18,533 nt of DNA from the NCBI GenBank assembly GCA_023128635.1, contig JAGMDP010000021.1:1-18533 (forward strand). The letters run 5' to 3'. Position 1 is the first letter of the stretch, and each line of letters opens with the position of its first letter. Shown here in pieces: positions 1 through 7,789 of the stretch. The translations under genes and the position numbers were made by a program. This DNA is from Candidatus Heimdallarchaeota archaeon (GTDB taxonomy: Archaea; Asgardarchaeota; Heimdallarchaeia; JABLTI01). A model generated the notes under the pieces. The model saw nothing but the letters and a program-made list of their open reading frames with translations, was not told the origin of the DNA and did not search any database.

Positions 1-2
1 CT

Positions 3-1430
3 TGGGATGTTGAATTATACGGTGGGGTACTAGTGGTAGGTACAGATGAAGGCATTCATACTTTCCAAATAAGTGCTGAAGGCGGAGGAATTACTGATTT
101 CTCAAGATTCTACTATGAAAATACATTTGGAATGCTACCAGTATGGGATGTACGTGTAGTAGGTGATATTGCATACGTTGCAGCTGGTCCAGATGGTTTC
201 TATACCCTAAATGTACGCGATCCTGCAAATCCAATTTTACTTGACCATGAAGCAATATTAAATATAGAATATCGTAAAATCGACGTTCAAGGTCAACATG
301 CAGTCCTAAGTAGTCCGAACGAAATAGCCATTTTCGAAATAAGTGATCCAACTAATCTAAGATTATTACATATCTCAACTGGAGGTAATCTCGGAGATGT
401 TCAGATGTATGGAGAAATGGTTTACATATCATGGATGGCAGGAGGTTATGGCACACTCAATGTTACAACTCCAGAACAATTAGATTTAGTAACATATAAC
501 ATCGCTGAACCACATTTTGGAACAAATATAACTTCTGTTCAAGCTCAAGGATATCATGTATATGCAGTTGATAATTTAGGTGGTGTTGGTGTTGGTCTTT
601 ATGTATTTGAACAAATTGATTTGCACAATCACCTGCAAATAGGTTCAAGAACTTTTACAGCAAGAAATCTAGATCTCAGAGTTGATGGTGACCTTGCTTA
701 TCATTCCGACACTGATTGGTGTGTAATAACTAATGTTTCTGACCCATACAATAGTTTCTATGAAGGTGATGTAAGAGATAGTTTTGGATCCTTTATCACA
801 TCAACAGGTGTTTGGAATTTTGGACCATACATAATATCAACTAGTCCAACAGCTACCTATTTAGTAGATACTACAGATTTCATTAACTTTGAATCAACAG
901 AATATAATAACACAGGAGGAGCTTTAGCAGTAACATCCTCCGGAGATTACACTTACGTAGCAAATCACTCAAATCTGATAATACTGCGACACTTCGAAAG
1001 CGCAGCAGATACTTATATTCCTGGAAACAACTTAGCACAATCAACTACAGTTTTTACAATACTTAATGGTTCTATAGATTCTGCGACTTTAGTTGTTGAA
1101 GATTACGTTCCAGATCAAACAGGTATCGAGTATTTCATAACTGCAAACGGAGTAAACTGGGAACCTGTTACTCCAAATATTGAACACAATTTCATTAATC
1201 CTGGAACTGATCTCCGATGGCAAGCCGTATTCACTGGACAAAAAGATAGGAGTGCTCATTTATACCAAATCGAAATTACTTTTGATTTCACCATCGAAGG
1301 TGGTGGGATTGACTTTTCAGACCCATTATGGATAGGTATCTTTGCTGGTGGCGGAGGATTAATACTTATTATTATAATAGTAGTAATCGTTGTCGCTGTT
1401 AGAAAAAGTAAGAAAGTACCTTCTAGATAA
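3..1430 (+). CDS. Membrane-anchored LVIVD-repeat beta-propeller surface protein (5' partial)
   Basis: The frame is open from base 3 (W-D-V-E-L-Y...), so the gene enters from outside the window and the GTG at 33 is only an internal Val. About 475 residues are visible. They contain repeated blocks of the form 'WDVRVVGDIAYVAAG..GFYTLNVRDPANP' (about residues 48-80), 'DVQMYGEMVYISW...YGTLNVTTPEQ' and 'DLRVDGDLAYHS..DWCVITNVSDP', which is the LVIVD propeller pattern. A less repetitive beta-rich stretch follows (about 345-430), then one helix of roughly 25 residues rich in Gly, Leu and Ile, ending in the basic tail RKSKKVPSR. That implies an exported ectodomain anchored at its C-terminus; the signal peptide should lie upstream of the window. 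Ligand and role are unknown; these repeats usually serve in binding or adhesion. The repeat family call is fairly sure, function is not. Confidence 0.8.
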   Translation, partial: WDVELYGGVLVVGTDEGIHTFQISAEGGGITDFSRFYYENTFGMLPVWDVRVVGDIAYVAAGPDGFYTLNVRDPANPILLDHEAILNIEYRKIDVQGQHAVLSSPNEIAIFEISDPTNLRLLHISTGGNLGDVQMYGEMVYISWMAGGYGTLNVTTPEQLDLVTYNIAEPHFGTNITSVQAQGYHVYAVDNLGGVGVGLYVFEQIDLHNHLQIGSRTFTARNLDLRVDGDLAYHSDTDWCVITNVSDPYNSFYEGDVRDSFGSFITSTGVWNFGPYIISTSPTATYLVDTTDFINFESTEYNNTGGALAVTSSGDYTYVANHSNLIILRHFESAADTYIPGNNLAQSTTVFTILNGSIDSATLVVEDYVPDQTGIEYFITANGVNWEPVTPNIEHNFINPGTDLRWQAVFTGQKDRSAHLYQIEITFDFTIEGGGIDFSDPLWIGIFAGGGGLILIIIIVVIVVAVRKSKKVPSR

Positions 1431-1441
1431 ATCAAAAGCTT

Positions 1442-1479
1442 GAGACGTTAAAACGTCTCTCCCTTTCTTCTTTTTATCA
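1442..1479 (+). terminator. Hairpin plus pyrimidine-rich terminator after the LVIVD gene
   Basis: Eleven bases after the stop codon, GAGACGTT and AACGTCTC (1442-1459) form an 8-base inverted repeat around AA, realistically a 7-bp stem with a 4-base loop. A C/T-rich run follows, ending in five Ts (to about 1476). The form resembles a bacterial intrinsic terminator. The methyltransferase gene converges from the other side and ends at 1496, so it may also insulate the two. Confidence 0.6.
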
Positions 1480-1495
1480 ATTCATATAAAACAAA

Positions 1496-2041
1496 TTAAT
1501 CTTCTTCTGGTTGTACTCCAATATTATAAACATAAAACCCAATTTCACTATCCATAGCAATTTGTGGAAGTGCAGAAAAGAGGAATGTGTTAGAAACAAC
1601 TCGAGCATCTGGACGTAACTCTTTCATGAGTTTTCCTTCTAGTTTATCATTTGTATGTTGAAGAAGATAACAAAAAACAACATCAGCTTCACTAATATCT
1701 TTTGCAAAAAGATCACCATATTTTACTTTCACTTTTCGACGTAATCCCAAAATGGTTATCAGAAACTGACACCAAAGAAATCGAAATAAATCAATTTCTA
1801 TCCCTACTGCTCGAGCTTTAAATCGTCGAGCTGCCATTACAATAACACGGCCATCTCCACAACCAAGATCATAAACTAGTTCACCAGGTTGTACATTTGC
1901 AATAGTAAGCATACTTTCAACTTTCTTCAAACGTGTAGGCCAATAAGGTGCTCCTCTCCTATTAGACCATGAAATAGAAACTAAAGTGATAATTCCAAGA
2001 ATAATTATCCCAAGAGCAATCATAGAGGGAACGCTAGGCAT
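1496..2041 (-). CDS. Membrane-tethered class I SAM-dependent methyltransferase (paralogue A)
   Basis: This 181-residue protein has an N-terminal hydrophobic helix (about residues 5-25), then the link RRGAPYWPT, then a compact Rossmann methyltransferase. SAM-binding motif I is VYDLGCGDGR (56-65), the acidic end of strand beta2 is GIEID (80-84), and GDLF near 110 is the post-II acidic motif. The protein is short and has no separate substrate domain. The order helix, Gly-Ala-Pro link and minimal methyltransferase resembles small bacterial and archaeal homologues of the eukaryotic FAM173/ATPSCKMT lysine methyltransferases. That link is from memory of the family and the substrate is unknown. The start is ATG at 2041 with no SD, so it is probably leaderless. 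It has a close paralogue at 7790-8326. Confidence 0.82.
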   Translation of the reverse strand: MPSVPSMIALGIIILGIITLVSISWSNRRGAPYWPTRLKKVESMLTIANVQPGELVYDLGCGDGRVIVMAARRFKARAVGIEIDLFRFLWCQFLITILGLRRKVKVKYGDLFAKDISEADVVFCYLLQHTNDKLEGKLMKELRPDARVVSNTFLFSALPQIAMDSEIGFYVYNIGVQPEED

Positions 2042-2119
2042 GATTAATAACCAGATAATTTCTCTTTAATAATTTTTAGATTAGAAATTTAGATAATTAC
2101 AATTAATTCTGAGTTCTGT

Positions 2120-2905
2120 TCAAGGATAACTATTAATTGCTGCAATCATTGCTTTGCTTAATGTGTCATAAAGATTGGCAGAAAGACGAGTGTATAAATC
2201 ATAATCTTTTACTCTAACTACATCATTCCATGAACCCATGCCACCAAAGACCCAAGCCTGATCGCATGCAGTTAAAATTTGTTTTACTTCAATTTCAAAA
2301 CAGCCTTCAGGTAGAAATCCCTTCTCTAATAATTTGGAGGATTCTTCAACAGATAAGAAATCTAAAGCCACCTGGAATACTTTTGTCCAGTTAGCCAACT
2401 CATTCTTTACAGTGAATTCAATCATATCCTTGAGAATTTCTGTTAAATATAATTTAGCCTGTTCAACTGTTGTCTTAGTAATTTTTAGCAAATCGATATT
2501 TTCGAGAAGTTGGAAGTAATAAACTTTTAAATCTCCAAACTCCATTTGCCATTTTGTTTGCCAAATATCGCATTTGTCGCCTTTCTCTGCAATGATATTC
2601 CACTGGCTTCCTCCTCCAACAAAAGCAGAACTAATATGATCTGCTAAACCTAAACTTTTTGATGATTGAAAAGAAAGATACAATCGAGTAAACTTGTTGT
2701 CTTTTAAGAATTTAAACCATTTATTTGGATCCTCTGCAATGACATTCTTTCTTGCAAGAAGATCTTCTGGAACTGTTTCAACGAATCTTATATTTCTATA
2801 GTGGAATCCTGCTGGATGACTCATATCATATGATACTGGTTTACCTTGTAGGTAGGCATTCCCATAGGCAACCAGAGACACTATTTGAGCAATTTCATCC
2901 TTCAT
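2120..2905 (-). CDS. Conserved-looking cytosolic protein of unknown function
   Basis: The 261-residue protein has no signal peptide or membrane helix and is mixed alpha/beta, with long helical stretches around 130-200. I do not recognise the family by name. The C-terminus (217-261) looks constrained: an aromatic, Gly-rich motif AWVFGGMGSWND (217-228) followed by an amphipathic helix DLYTRLSANLYDTLSKAMIAA. An N-terminal cluster, SYDMSHPAGFHYRNIRFV (about 25-42), is also rich in His, Tyr and Arg. The start is ATG at 2905, and 78 bases separate its stop from the methyltransferase start downstream on the same strand. The Nudix gene is divergent, with 104 bases between the two starts. It is a real gene by length, composition and intact frame. 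An enzyme or a ligand-binding role is possible but unsupported. Confidence 0.75.
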   Translation of the reverse strand: MKDEIAQIVSLVAYGNAYLQGKPVSYDMSHPAGFHYRNIRFVETVPEDLLARKNVIAEDPNKWFKFLKDNKFTRLYLSFQSSKSLGLADHISSAFVGGGSQWNIIAEKGDKCDIWQTKWQMEFGDLKVYYFQLLENIDLLKITKTTVEQAKLYLTEILKDMIEFTVKNELANWTKVFQVALDFLSVEESSKLLEKGFLPEGCFEIEVKQILTACDQAWVFGGMGSWNDVVRVKDYDLYTRLSANLYDTLSKAMIAAINSYP

Positions 2906-3009
2906 AATTATTAATGAAGGGTTTTACACATAAAATATCTTCCCTTGCGGAAAAGAAAAATCACGAGGATTTATTAGAAATCTATAATCAAAGTGAATAA
3001 AGTTTAATA

Positions 3010-3573
3010 ATGCTACTGGAAGTAAAAGTGATGATTGAAATGACTGAAAATCAATCTGATATAGGATTTTTTGGTGGGTATCGAGTTGCAGGTGTTCTTG
3101 TTTGGGAAGGTAAAATACTTCTATTTACAGATGATCTCATTGATTTCTGGGTTATTCCCGGTGGACTAATTAAAATATTTGAGTCCTCTGAAGAAGCTAT
3201 TAAGAGAGAGTTTTATGAAGAAACAGGCATTTCAATTAAAGTTGAGAGACTTTTGTGGACTCTCGAAAATTCCTTTGAAATGGATGGTAAAAAATATCAC
3301 GGTTTAGAGCTTGGTTTTCTTGTGAGTCCATTGGATTCTTTTGAAAAATTGAAACAAAAGGAATTCATTGGATTAGAGAATGATTTAGGTATGACAACTA
3401 ATAATCAGAGTAGATATAAAGATCAGAGTGAATTAAAACTTACTTTTCGATTGTTTGAACCAAAGGAATTAGATACTATTCTAATTAAACCCGAAATATA
3501 CCAGGAAGCACTCAAGAATATTCCAGAGCATCCTATACTTCTTCAAAACCTTGAGATAAAGAAAGAAGATTAG
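3010..3573 (+). CDS. Nudix hydrolase
   Basis: The 187-residue protein carries a complete Nudix box, G-x5-E-x7-R-E-F-x-E-E-x-G-I, at residues 52-74 of the longest frame. The metal-binding REFYEE core is at 66-71. Family members hydrolyse nucleoside diphosphates linked to another moiety (sugar nucleotides, dinucleotide polyphosphates, damaged NTPs, ADP-ribose); nothing here fixes the substrate. The protein is longer than a minimal Nudix domain, with about 40 extra C-terminal residues. In-frame ATGs at 3010, 3031 and 3040 compete. A TATA-like TCTATAATC at about 2981-2989 would put transcription near 3008, favouring a leaderless start at 3010, while GGAAGT upstream of 3031 is a weak SD. The GNAT gene follows closely and is probably co-transcribed. 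Confidence 0.88.
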   Translation: MLLEVKVMIEMTENQSDIGFFGGYRVAGVLVWEGKILLFTDDLIDFWVIPGGLIKIFESSEEAIKREFYEETGISIKVERLLWTLENSFEMDGKKYHGLELGFLVSPLDSFEKLKQKEFIGLENDLGMTTNNQSRYKDQSELKLTFRLFEPKELDTILIKPEIYQEALKNIPEHPILLQNLEIKKED

Positions 3574-3605
3574 AAATTTTAAATTGAAAGTGGAGTTTGT
3601 TAAGG

Positions 3606-4214
3606 TTGTCAGTTGAAATACGAAAGCTAGAGAAGAAAGATGAAGAAGCATTAATTGATATTTGTTTTGTTACAGGTGATCCTTTTCTGAAAAAAAATTT
3701 TCCAAATTCTTACCTTTTCGCTTTATTCTGGTGTTTGTATTATGTTTGGTACGAAGAGTCCAATTGTTTTGTGGCTTTTGATGTGAAAACCAAAAAAGTA
3801 GTTGGGTATATTCTAAGCACTCTTAATACTGAAAAGCAAGAAGGTGATTTCAAGCAAAAAATGACTCCATTAATTAAACAAAAGATGAAAGACTTGAAAA
3901 TGAGATCAATTCGAGCTCGATTAGTGACTTATTTTATTGTTAATAGACCACAATCGAAAAGGAGAAAACGGTTTCTCAAGGAATATCCTGCACATTTACA
4001 TATAGATATTCTTCCAGCGTTTCAAAGACAAGGTATAGGTCACAGATTAATGAATGCCCTTGAAAAAAATTTGAAAGAGAAAGGAGTAAGAGGTTTTCAT
4101 TTAGAAGTAGGTACTAAAAATGAATTAGGAATCAGCTTTTATGAGAAATATGGTCTTGTGCTTGCAGGTAAAAATAGTTTCAACTGTATCTACACAAAGA
4201 AAATAACAAAATAG
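3606..4214 (+). CDS. GNAT-family N-acetyltransferase
   Basis: About 202 residues. The acetyl-CoA-binding motif A is LHIDILPAFQRQGIGHRLM, with Q-R-Q-G-I-G fitting the Q/R-x-x-G-x-G/A loop (about residues 140-146). Motif B is NELGISFYEKYGLVLAG, with the usual FYEK-G. The block around YPAHLHIDILP resembles the GNAT subgroup related to the acetyltransferase-like domain found next to O-GlcNAcases; that resemblance is from memory and does not give a substrate. No ATG is in frame. TTG codons occur at 3597 and 3606; GGAG at 3592-3595 sits 10 bases before the second but only 1 base before the first, so 3606 is preferred. It follows the Nudix gene by 32 bases in the same direction. Confidence 0.85.
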   Translation: MSVEIRKLEKKDEEALIDICFVTGDPFLKKNFPNSYLFALFWCLYYVWYEESNCFVAFDVKTKKVVGYILSTLNTEKQEGDFKQKMTPLIKQKMKDLKMRSIRARLVTYFIVNRPQSKRRKRFLKEYPAHLHIDILPAFQRQGIGHRLMNALEKNLKEKGVRGFHLEVGTKNELGISFYEKYGLVLAGKNSFNCIYTKKITK

Positions 4215-4235
4215 ATTATTGTGCCTGTTGATTAT

Positions 4236-4715
4236 TTACTTCGTTTCAGTAAAAACGACCAAGTAAAACACTTGGTCTTCAATAGGCAAAGGATTTGCGA
4301 TAATATTGAAACTCAATTCTACATGTTTACCGTTCTTTTTTACAGTTAATAATGCCTCTCCTTCTTCTGTTTCACCTGTTTCTTGAGTTTTTAGAACAGT
4401 TAAAACAGCTCCACAATAACGACAGTCTTCAGCGGTACCACAGCCAGAAATGTGAGTTTGGGCATGGATACAATCAATAAGTTCACCGGGTCTTTCACCG
4501 AGACCATCCTCGAATCGTTTTTTCCCAATCATCTTTGTAAAAGCATAATTTGCAAAAACAACTTGTCTTTGTTGATTGATAATTACAACCATATTAGGCA
4601 ATACATTTAGTACTGGTAAGACCTTTCTCAATCCAAGAACTTTTATCGTTTGCAAATAAACTTCATCGATATCTAGTCTTTCTGCTGGAGCAAAGTCGGT
4701 ATCTGATTCTGTCAC
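4236..4715 (-). CDS. Single-domain PAS protein with a four-cysteine cluster
   Basis: A 159-residue cytosolic protein. Residues about 35-159 match a PAS fold: LPNMVVIINQQRQVVFANYAFTKMIG opens the domain and VELSFNIIANPL...FYLVVFTE closes it. Inserted in it is RPGELIDCIHAQ...GCGTAEDCRYCGAV, with cysteines at 82, 92, 98 and 101. This Cys-bearing insert is also known from bacterial PAS sensor proteins, where a metal or redox role is plausible. No kinase, GGDEF or DNA-binding domain is attached, so any output must go through a partner. The start is GTG at 4715 with GGA about 10 bases upstream; the nearby ATG at 4726 is out of frame and ends after four codons. It converges on the GNAT gene, 21 bases apart. 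Confidence 0.8.
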   Translation of the reverse strand: MTESDTDFAPAERLDIDEVYLQTIKVLGLRKVLPVLNVLPNMVVIINQQRQVVFANYAFTKMIGKKRFEDGLGERPGELIDCIHAQTHISGCGTAEDCRYCGAVLTVLKTQETGETEEGEALLTVKKNGKHVELSFNIIANPLPIEDQVFYLVVFTETK

Positions 4716-4872
4716 TTCAATTCCATCTTAACTGTTTTTAATTAAACATTATACTGATATATTGTTACAAGTAAATATAAGTTAATTGATTTAGTTTTTG
4801 CATAATTCGAGTTTAAGAAAATGTAAAAACAACAATTGCTTAGTTGAACTTTAATAAGAAATGTTGGATTAT

Positions 4873-5835
4873 TTATTTCGGAAACATTTTCATATTTTTT
4901 ATGATTCGTTTCATTCCTTCATCAATCATTCCAGGTCGATTATGAGTTGTACCCCAAACAAGGTAAGGAACACATGTGCGACTATAATAAAATTTCATTC
5001 TTGCTAGAAGTGATTTTTGTTTTGAAAATGTATAATTGTCTAATATGGCTTTCATGAATTCTGGTCCTTCATCAAAGAAAAGCAAGTCAACAGCTGGATC
5101 CCATATCTTACATTCTTCAAAATCAATTACTCCTGTTAGTTTATTTATCGTAGGTTCGATTAGAATGTTGGATGTATCAAAATCGCAATGGGTTATTCTT
5201 GGTGAAAATGTGAAATTCTCATCATCAGTTAGATAATCTTCAAATATTTTTGTCAACCATATTTTTTGTTTTTGATTCAAATATTGAAAAGCAATTTCCT
5301 TCGCTTCTTCGTATCTGTTGATCCACTGTGTTTTATAAGAATGATAATAATCGGAATCATTCTCTAATTGTTCATTCTGCTTCGGAAAGCATTTTAAATA
5401 ATCGTTTTTTAGTTCTACAGAATGTAGGATGGAAAGGAATCGGCCGATTTCTAAACCAACTTTTTTCTTCTTTTCTTTTGTTAATTGAGGAGAAATAAAT
5501 ACTAAAGATTTCCCTGGAATTTTCTTATGTATTGTGAAAGGGATTTCAATTGAATCATGAAGGTATAGAATCTCTGGAATTGATAAGAGCACTTTATTTC
5601 TTATAAAATCTAGAATTTCGTGTTCCTTTCTCAACATTTCTAATCCTTGTTTATTCCGGAACTCTCTATCCGCAACTCGTAAGATATACTTCTTATCTAT
5701 CTCAAAAACGTTGTAGGTTCCATGATAGAAGAAATGAATTGATTCCGATTGAACATCAGGAAGAAATTTCCTAACAAAAGGCAAAACCTCATCTACAGAT
5801 ATATCTGCTGGATTCATTTCTTCATAGAAAGACAT
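4873..5835 (-). CDS. APH-fold small-molecule phosphotransferase
   Basis: About 320 residues with the aminoglycoside phosphotransferase/choline kinase-like fold. The catalytic loop is HCDFDTSNIL (His216, Asp218, Asn223 counted from the ATG) and the DFG-like metal-binding motif is GVIDFEE (Asp238). The N-lobe contains HGTYNVFEIDKKYILRVADR. DPAVDLLFF after the metal motif is also typical. Family members phosphorylate hydroxyls of small molecules (sugars, choline, homoserine, aminoglycosides); the substrate cannot be read here. The longest frame begins at TTG 5844, but the ATG at 5835 is preferred. There is no SD, and TTTTTATC about 25 bases upstream fits a leaderless promoter. It lies 66 bases after the NTF2-like gene on the same strand. 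Confidence 0.83.
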   Translation of the reverse strand: MSFYEEMNPADISVDEVLPFVRKFLPDVQSESIHFFYHGTYNVFEIDKKYILRVADREFRNKQGLEMLRKEHEILDFIRNKVLLSIPEILYLHDSIEIPFTIHKKIPGKSLVFISPQLTKEKKKKVGLEIGRFLSILHSVELKNDYLKCFPKQNEQLENDSDYYHSYKTQWINRYEEAKEIAFQYLNQKQKIWLTKIFEDYLTDDENFTFSPRITHCDFDTSNILIEPTINKLTGVIDFEECKIWDPAVDLLFFDEGPEFMKAILDNYTFSKQKSLLARMKFYYSRTCVPYLVWGTTHNRPGMIDEGMKRIIKNMKMFPK

Positions 5836-5901
5836 GAGTGGCAATTAGTAAAGAAAGATAAAAACTTTGCTTCGTTGCTTTTTGTTTCTAAAATACCAAA
5901 T

Positions 5902-6255
5902 TTACTCAACGTAGTCCCATAAAGCATCAACGATACGCCATTGATCATTCTCTTTTAATAAATGAAGAAAATCAATGAATTTATCTGAAACAATCTTTAC
6001 CGATGCCATATTTTTATCAATATCCAGAATTGTAACTTCTTTCTTACCTTCACTTGGATTAGGAAGTTTTCCTCGACCTTCAGAAGTAATTCCTATCATC
6101 GAAGGAGCATCAAGTTGCCAAATCTCCTCTGGAGAAACAAATCTTCGCTTAACTAATTTTTTATGTACTGCCTTTTCCATTCTATTAGTATTAGCTTCGT
6201 ACCATCCTTCAATATAGTTCAAAGCTGTTTTTCTAATAGCGTCTTCATCACTCAT
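5902..6255 (-). CDS. NTF2-like (putative lumazine-binding/SnoaL-type) protein
   Basis: A 117-residue protein that covers one NTF2-like cone domain. It starts with AIRKTALNYIEGWYEANTNRMEKAVHKKLVKR, the helix pattern of the 'putative lumazine-binding' subgroup, and ends with strands KMASVKIVSDKF and the closing DQWRIVDALWDYVE. The fold binds or transforms small hydrophobic ligands, but many members have no known activity. Here no catalytic residue set can be assigned. The start is ATG at 6255. It lies between the M20 dipeptidase and the APH-fold gene, all on the minus strand, with gaps of 59 and 66 bases, so it may belong to a loose cluster. The domain call is fairly sure, the function is unknown. 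Confidence 0.75.
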   Translation of the reverse strand: MSDEDAIRKTALNYIEGWYEANTNRMEKAVHKKLVKRRFVSPEEIWQLDAPSMIGITSEGRGKLPNPSEGKKEVTILDIDKNMASVKIVSDKFIDFLHLLKENDQWRIVDALWDYVE

Positions 6256-6314
6256 AATTCTGACATTTGGAATTAAAATTCTAAAATATTCTCATAAATA
6301 TTGGTTATTTGTGT

Positions 6315-7706
6315 TTATTTTTTTCCTAAATTCTCTAGTATTGCTATACTTGTATTGATTCCTTTTAAGAACCAATCTACCATCATATTTTCATTTGGTG
6401 CATGGTTGTCTTCATCTGGTTGTGCGTAGGGAATAACATACAATGGTTTCCCTGTTACTTTATACATTGAGTAAAGAGGTAAACTTCCTCCGGCTAGCGG
6501 TATTTTTATTGGTTTTTCTTCAAATCCTTCCTCAATGGCTTTCTCTAATATCTGTGTCCATGGAAGCTCGAGAGAAGTAAACATTGGATAGAAACTCGAA
6601 CCAAATTTCAAGGTACATCTATCAATTATAGCAGCGAATCTCTCGGATTTGTGCTTCAGTTTTTCGAAATGTACTTGAATTAATTTCGTCATTTTTTCTG
6701 GTGTTTGATTTGGAACCAATCGTACATCTATTTCTACAATAGCTTCTTTTGGTATCATAGTTTTAGCGTTTTCTTGCACTTCTCCAGATTTGAAACCTCT
6801 AATATTGAAAGTGGGTCTAAACATTAATCTATGAGTTAGAGGTAAATCTTGTTCTCCACCAAAATAGGTTATACCAAGTTGCTCTTTGTAGATTTCAGGG
6901 TCTCTATTGAGTTCCTCTGCTGCTTTTAATGCTGCTTCAGTAGGAATAAAAACATCATCATAAAATCCTTCGATTAAGCATTTACCATTTTCATCTCTCA
7001 TAGTCCGAAGTAATTTTATTACATCCCAGACAGGATTAGGTTGGATCCCTCCAAAATTACCTGAATGCACATCTCCTTTAGCAGATATTAGATGGATTTG
7101 TACGGTTTGAATTCCCCTTGCACCAAATTCTAGAACTGGCTTCCATGTTGGATCTGCAGGTCCATCTGATACAATAACTAAATCTACGTCTTCAAAGAAC
7201 TCGATTTTTGCTTTCAAAGCATCTTCAAGAAATGGTGAACCTAATTCCTCTTCCCCATCAAAGATGAATTTAACTTTGGAACCTAATTGTTTATTCTCGT
7301 GAAGCCATTCTATTCCACATAAATTAGCAAAGAGTTGTCCCTTATTATCTCCTACACCTCTTGCATATATTCTCCCTTCTCTTATTTCTGGTTCAAAAGG
7401 AGGAGATATCCATTCCACCAAAGGTTCAGGGGGTTGAACATCATAGTGTCCATAATAAAGTAAAACAGGTTTTTTTTGTTCAGAATCAAGATTAATTTGA
7501 GGTTCCCATTCAGCAATAACTGCAGGATTTCCTTTTGTTTCTACTATTTCAACATAATTTGCTGTTAGAGCCAATCGATTTTCTAACCATTTTGCTGCTT
7601 TCTTGACTTCATCTTTGTCTCTAGTGATACTTGGAATTCTTAAAAAGTCAAAGAGATCCTCTAAATACTTGTCTTTTTGATTCTGAAGAAGTTCTAATCT
7701 ATTCAT
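6315..7706 (-). CDS. M20-family metallodipeptidase (CNDP-like)
   Basis: About 463 residues, the normal size for M20 dipeptidases with an inserted lid/dimerisation domain. Zinc-site motifs are in order: GHYDVQP (His87, Asp89 from the chosen start), GVGDNKG (Asp120, bridging), DGEEELGSP (general base Glu152, metal ligand Glu153), VSDGP (Asp181) and near the C-terminus NHAPNEN (His435). GDVHSGNFGG supplies the lid-domain His seen in cytosolic non-specific dipeptidases. It probably hydrolyses di- or short peptides in the cytosol, with DapE-like and carboxypeptidase roles less likely. The longest frame begins at ATG 7721, but GGTGAT at 7710-7715 sits inside that extension and three bases before the ATG at 7706, which is the better start. 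Confidence 0.9.
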   Translation of the reverse strand: MNRLELLQNQKDKYLEDLFDFLRIPSITRDKDEVKKAAKWLENRLALTANYVEIVETKGNPAVIAEWEPQINLDSEQKKPVLLYYGHYDVQPPEPLVEWISPPFEPEIREGRIYARGVGDNKGQLFANLCGIEWLHENKQLGSKVKFIFDGEEELGSPFLEDALKAKIEFFEDVDLVIVSDGPADPTWKPVLEFGARGIQTVQIHLISAKGDVHSGNFGGIQPNPVWDVIKLLRTMRDENGKCLIEGFYDDVFIPTEAALKAAEELNRDPEIYKEQLGITYFGGEQDLPLTHRLMFRPTFNIRGFKSGEVQENAKTMIPKEAIVEIDVRLVPNQTPEKMTKLIQVHFEKLKHKSERFAAIIDRCTLKFGSSFYPMFTSLELPWTQILEKAIEEGFEEKPIKIPLAGGSLPLYSMYKVTGKPLYVIPYAQPDEDNHAPNENMMVDWFLKGINTSIAILENLGKK

Positions 7707-7709
7707 TAA

Positions 7710-7715
7710 ATCACC
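7710..7715 (-). promoter_or_regulatory. GGTGAT ribosome binding site of the M20 gene
   Basis: GGTGAT on the minus strand, three bases upstream of the ATG at 7706, matches the end of archaeal 16S rRNA well. Since it lies inside the longer reading frame, it argues for the internal ATG over the one at 7721. Confidence 0.65.
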
Positions 7716-7789
7716 TGACATTTACTATTTACTGATATTTGTTTTTAAACATTTATTGGATAAAGTGTAAATTCAGTTTTTGAATTACT

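Noticed and set aside
4713..4726. ATG at 4726 as the start of the PAS gene.
   Set aside because: It is in another frame and reaches a stop after four codons; the GTG at 4715 is the usable start.
4873..5835. APH-fold gene read as an antibiotic-resistance determinant.
   Set aside because: The motifs define only the kinase fold; the family covers many metabolic kinases and nothing here points to aminoglycosides.
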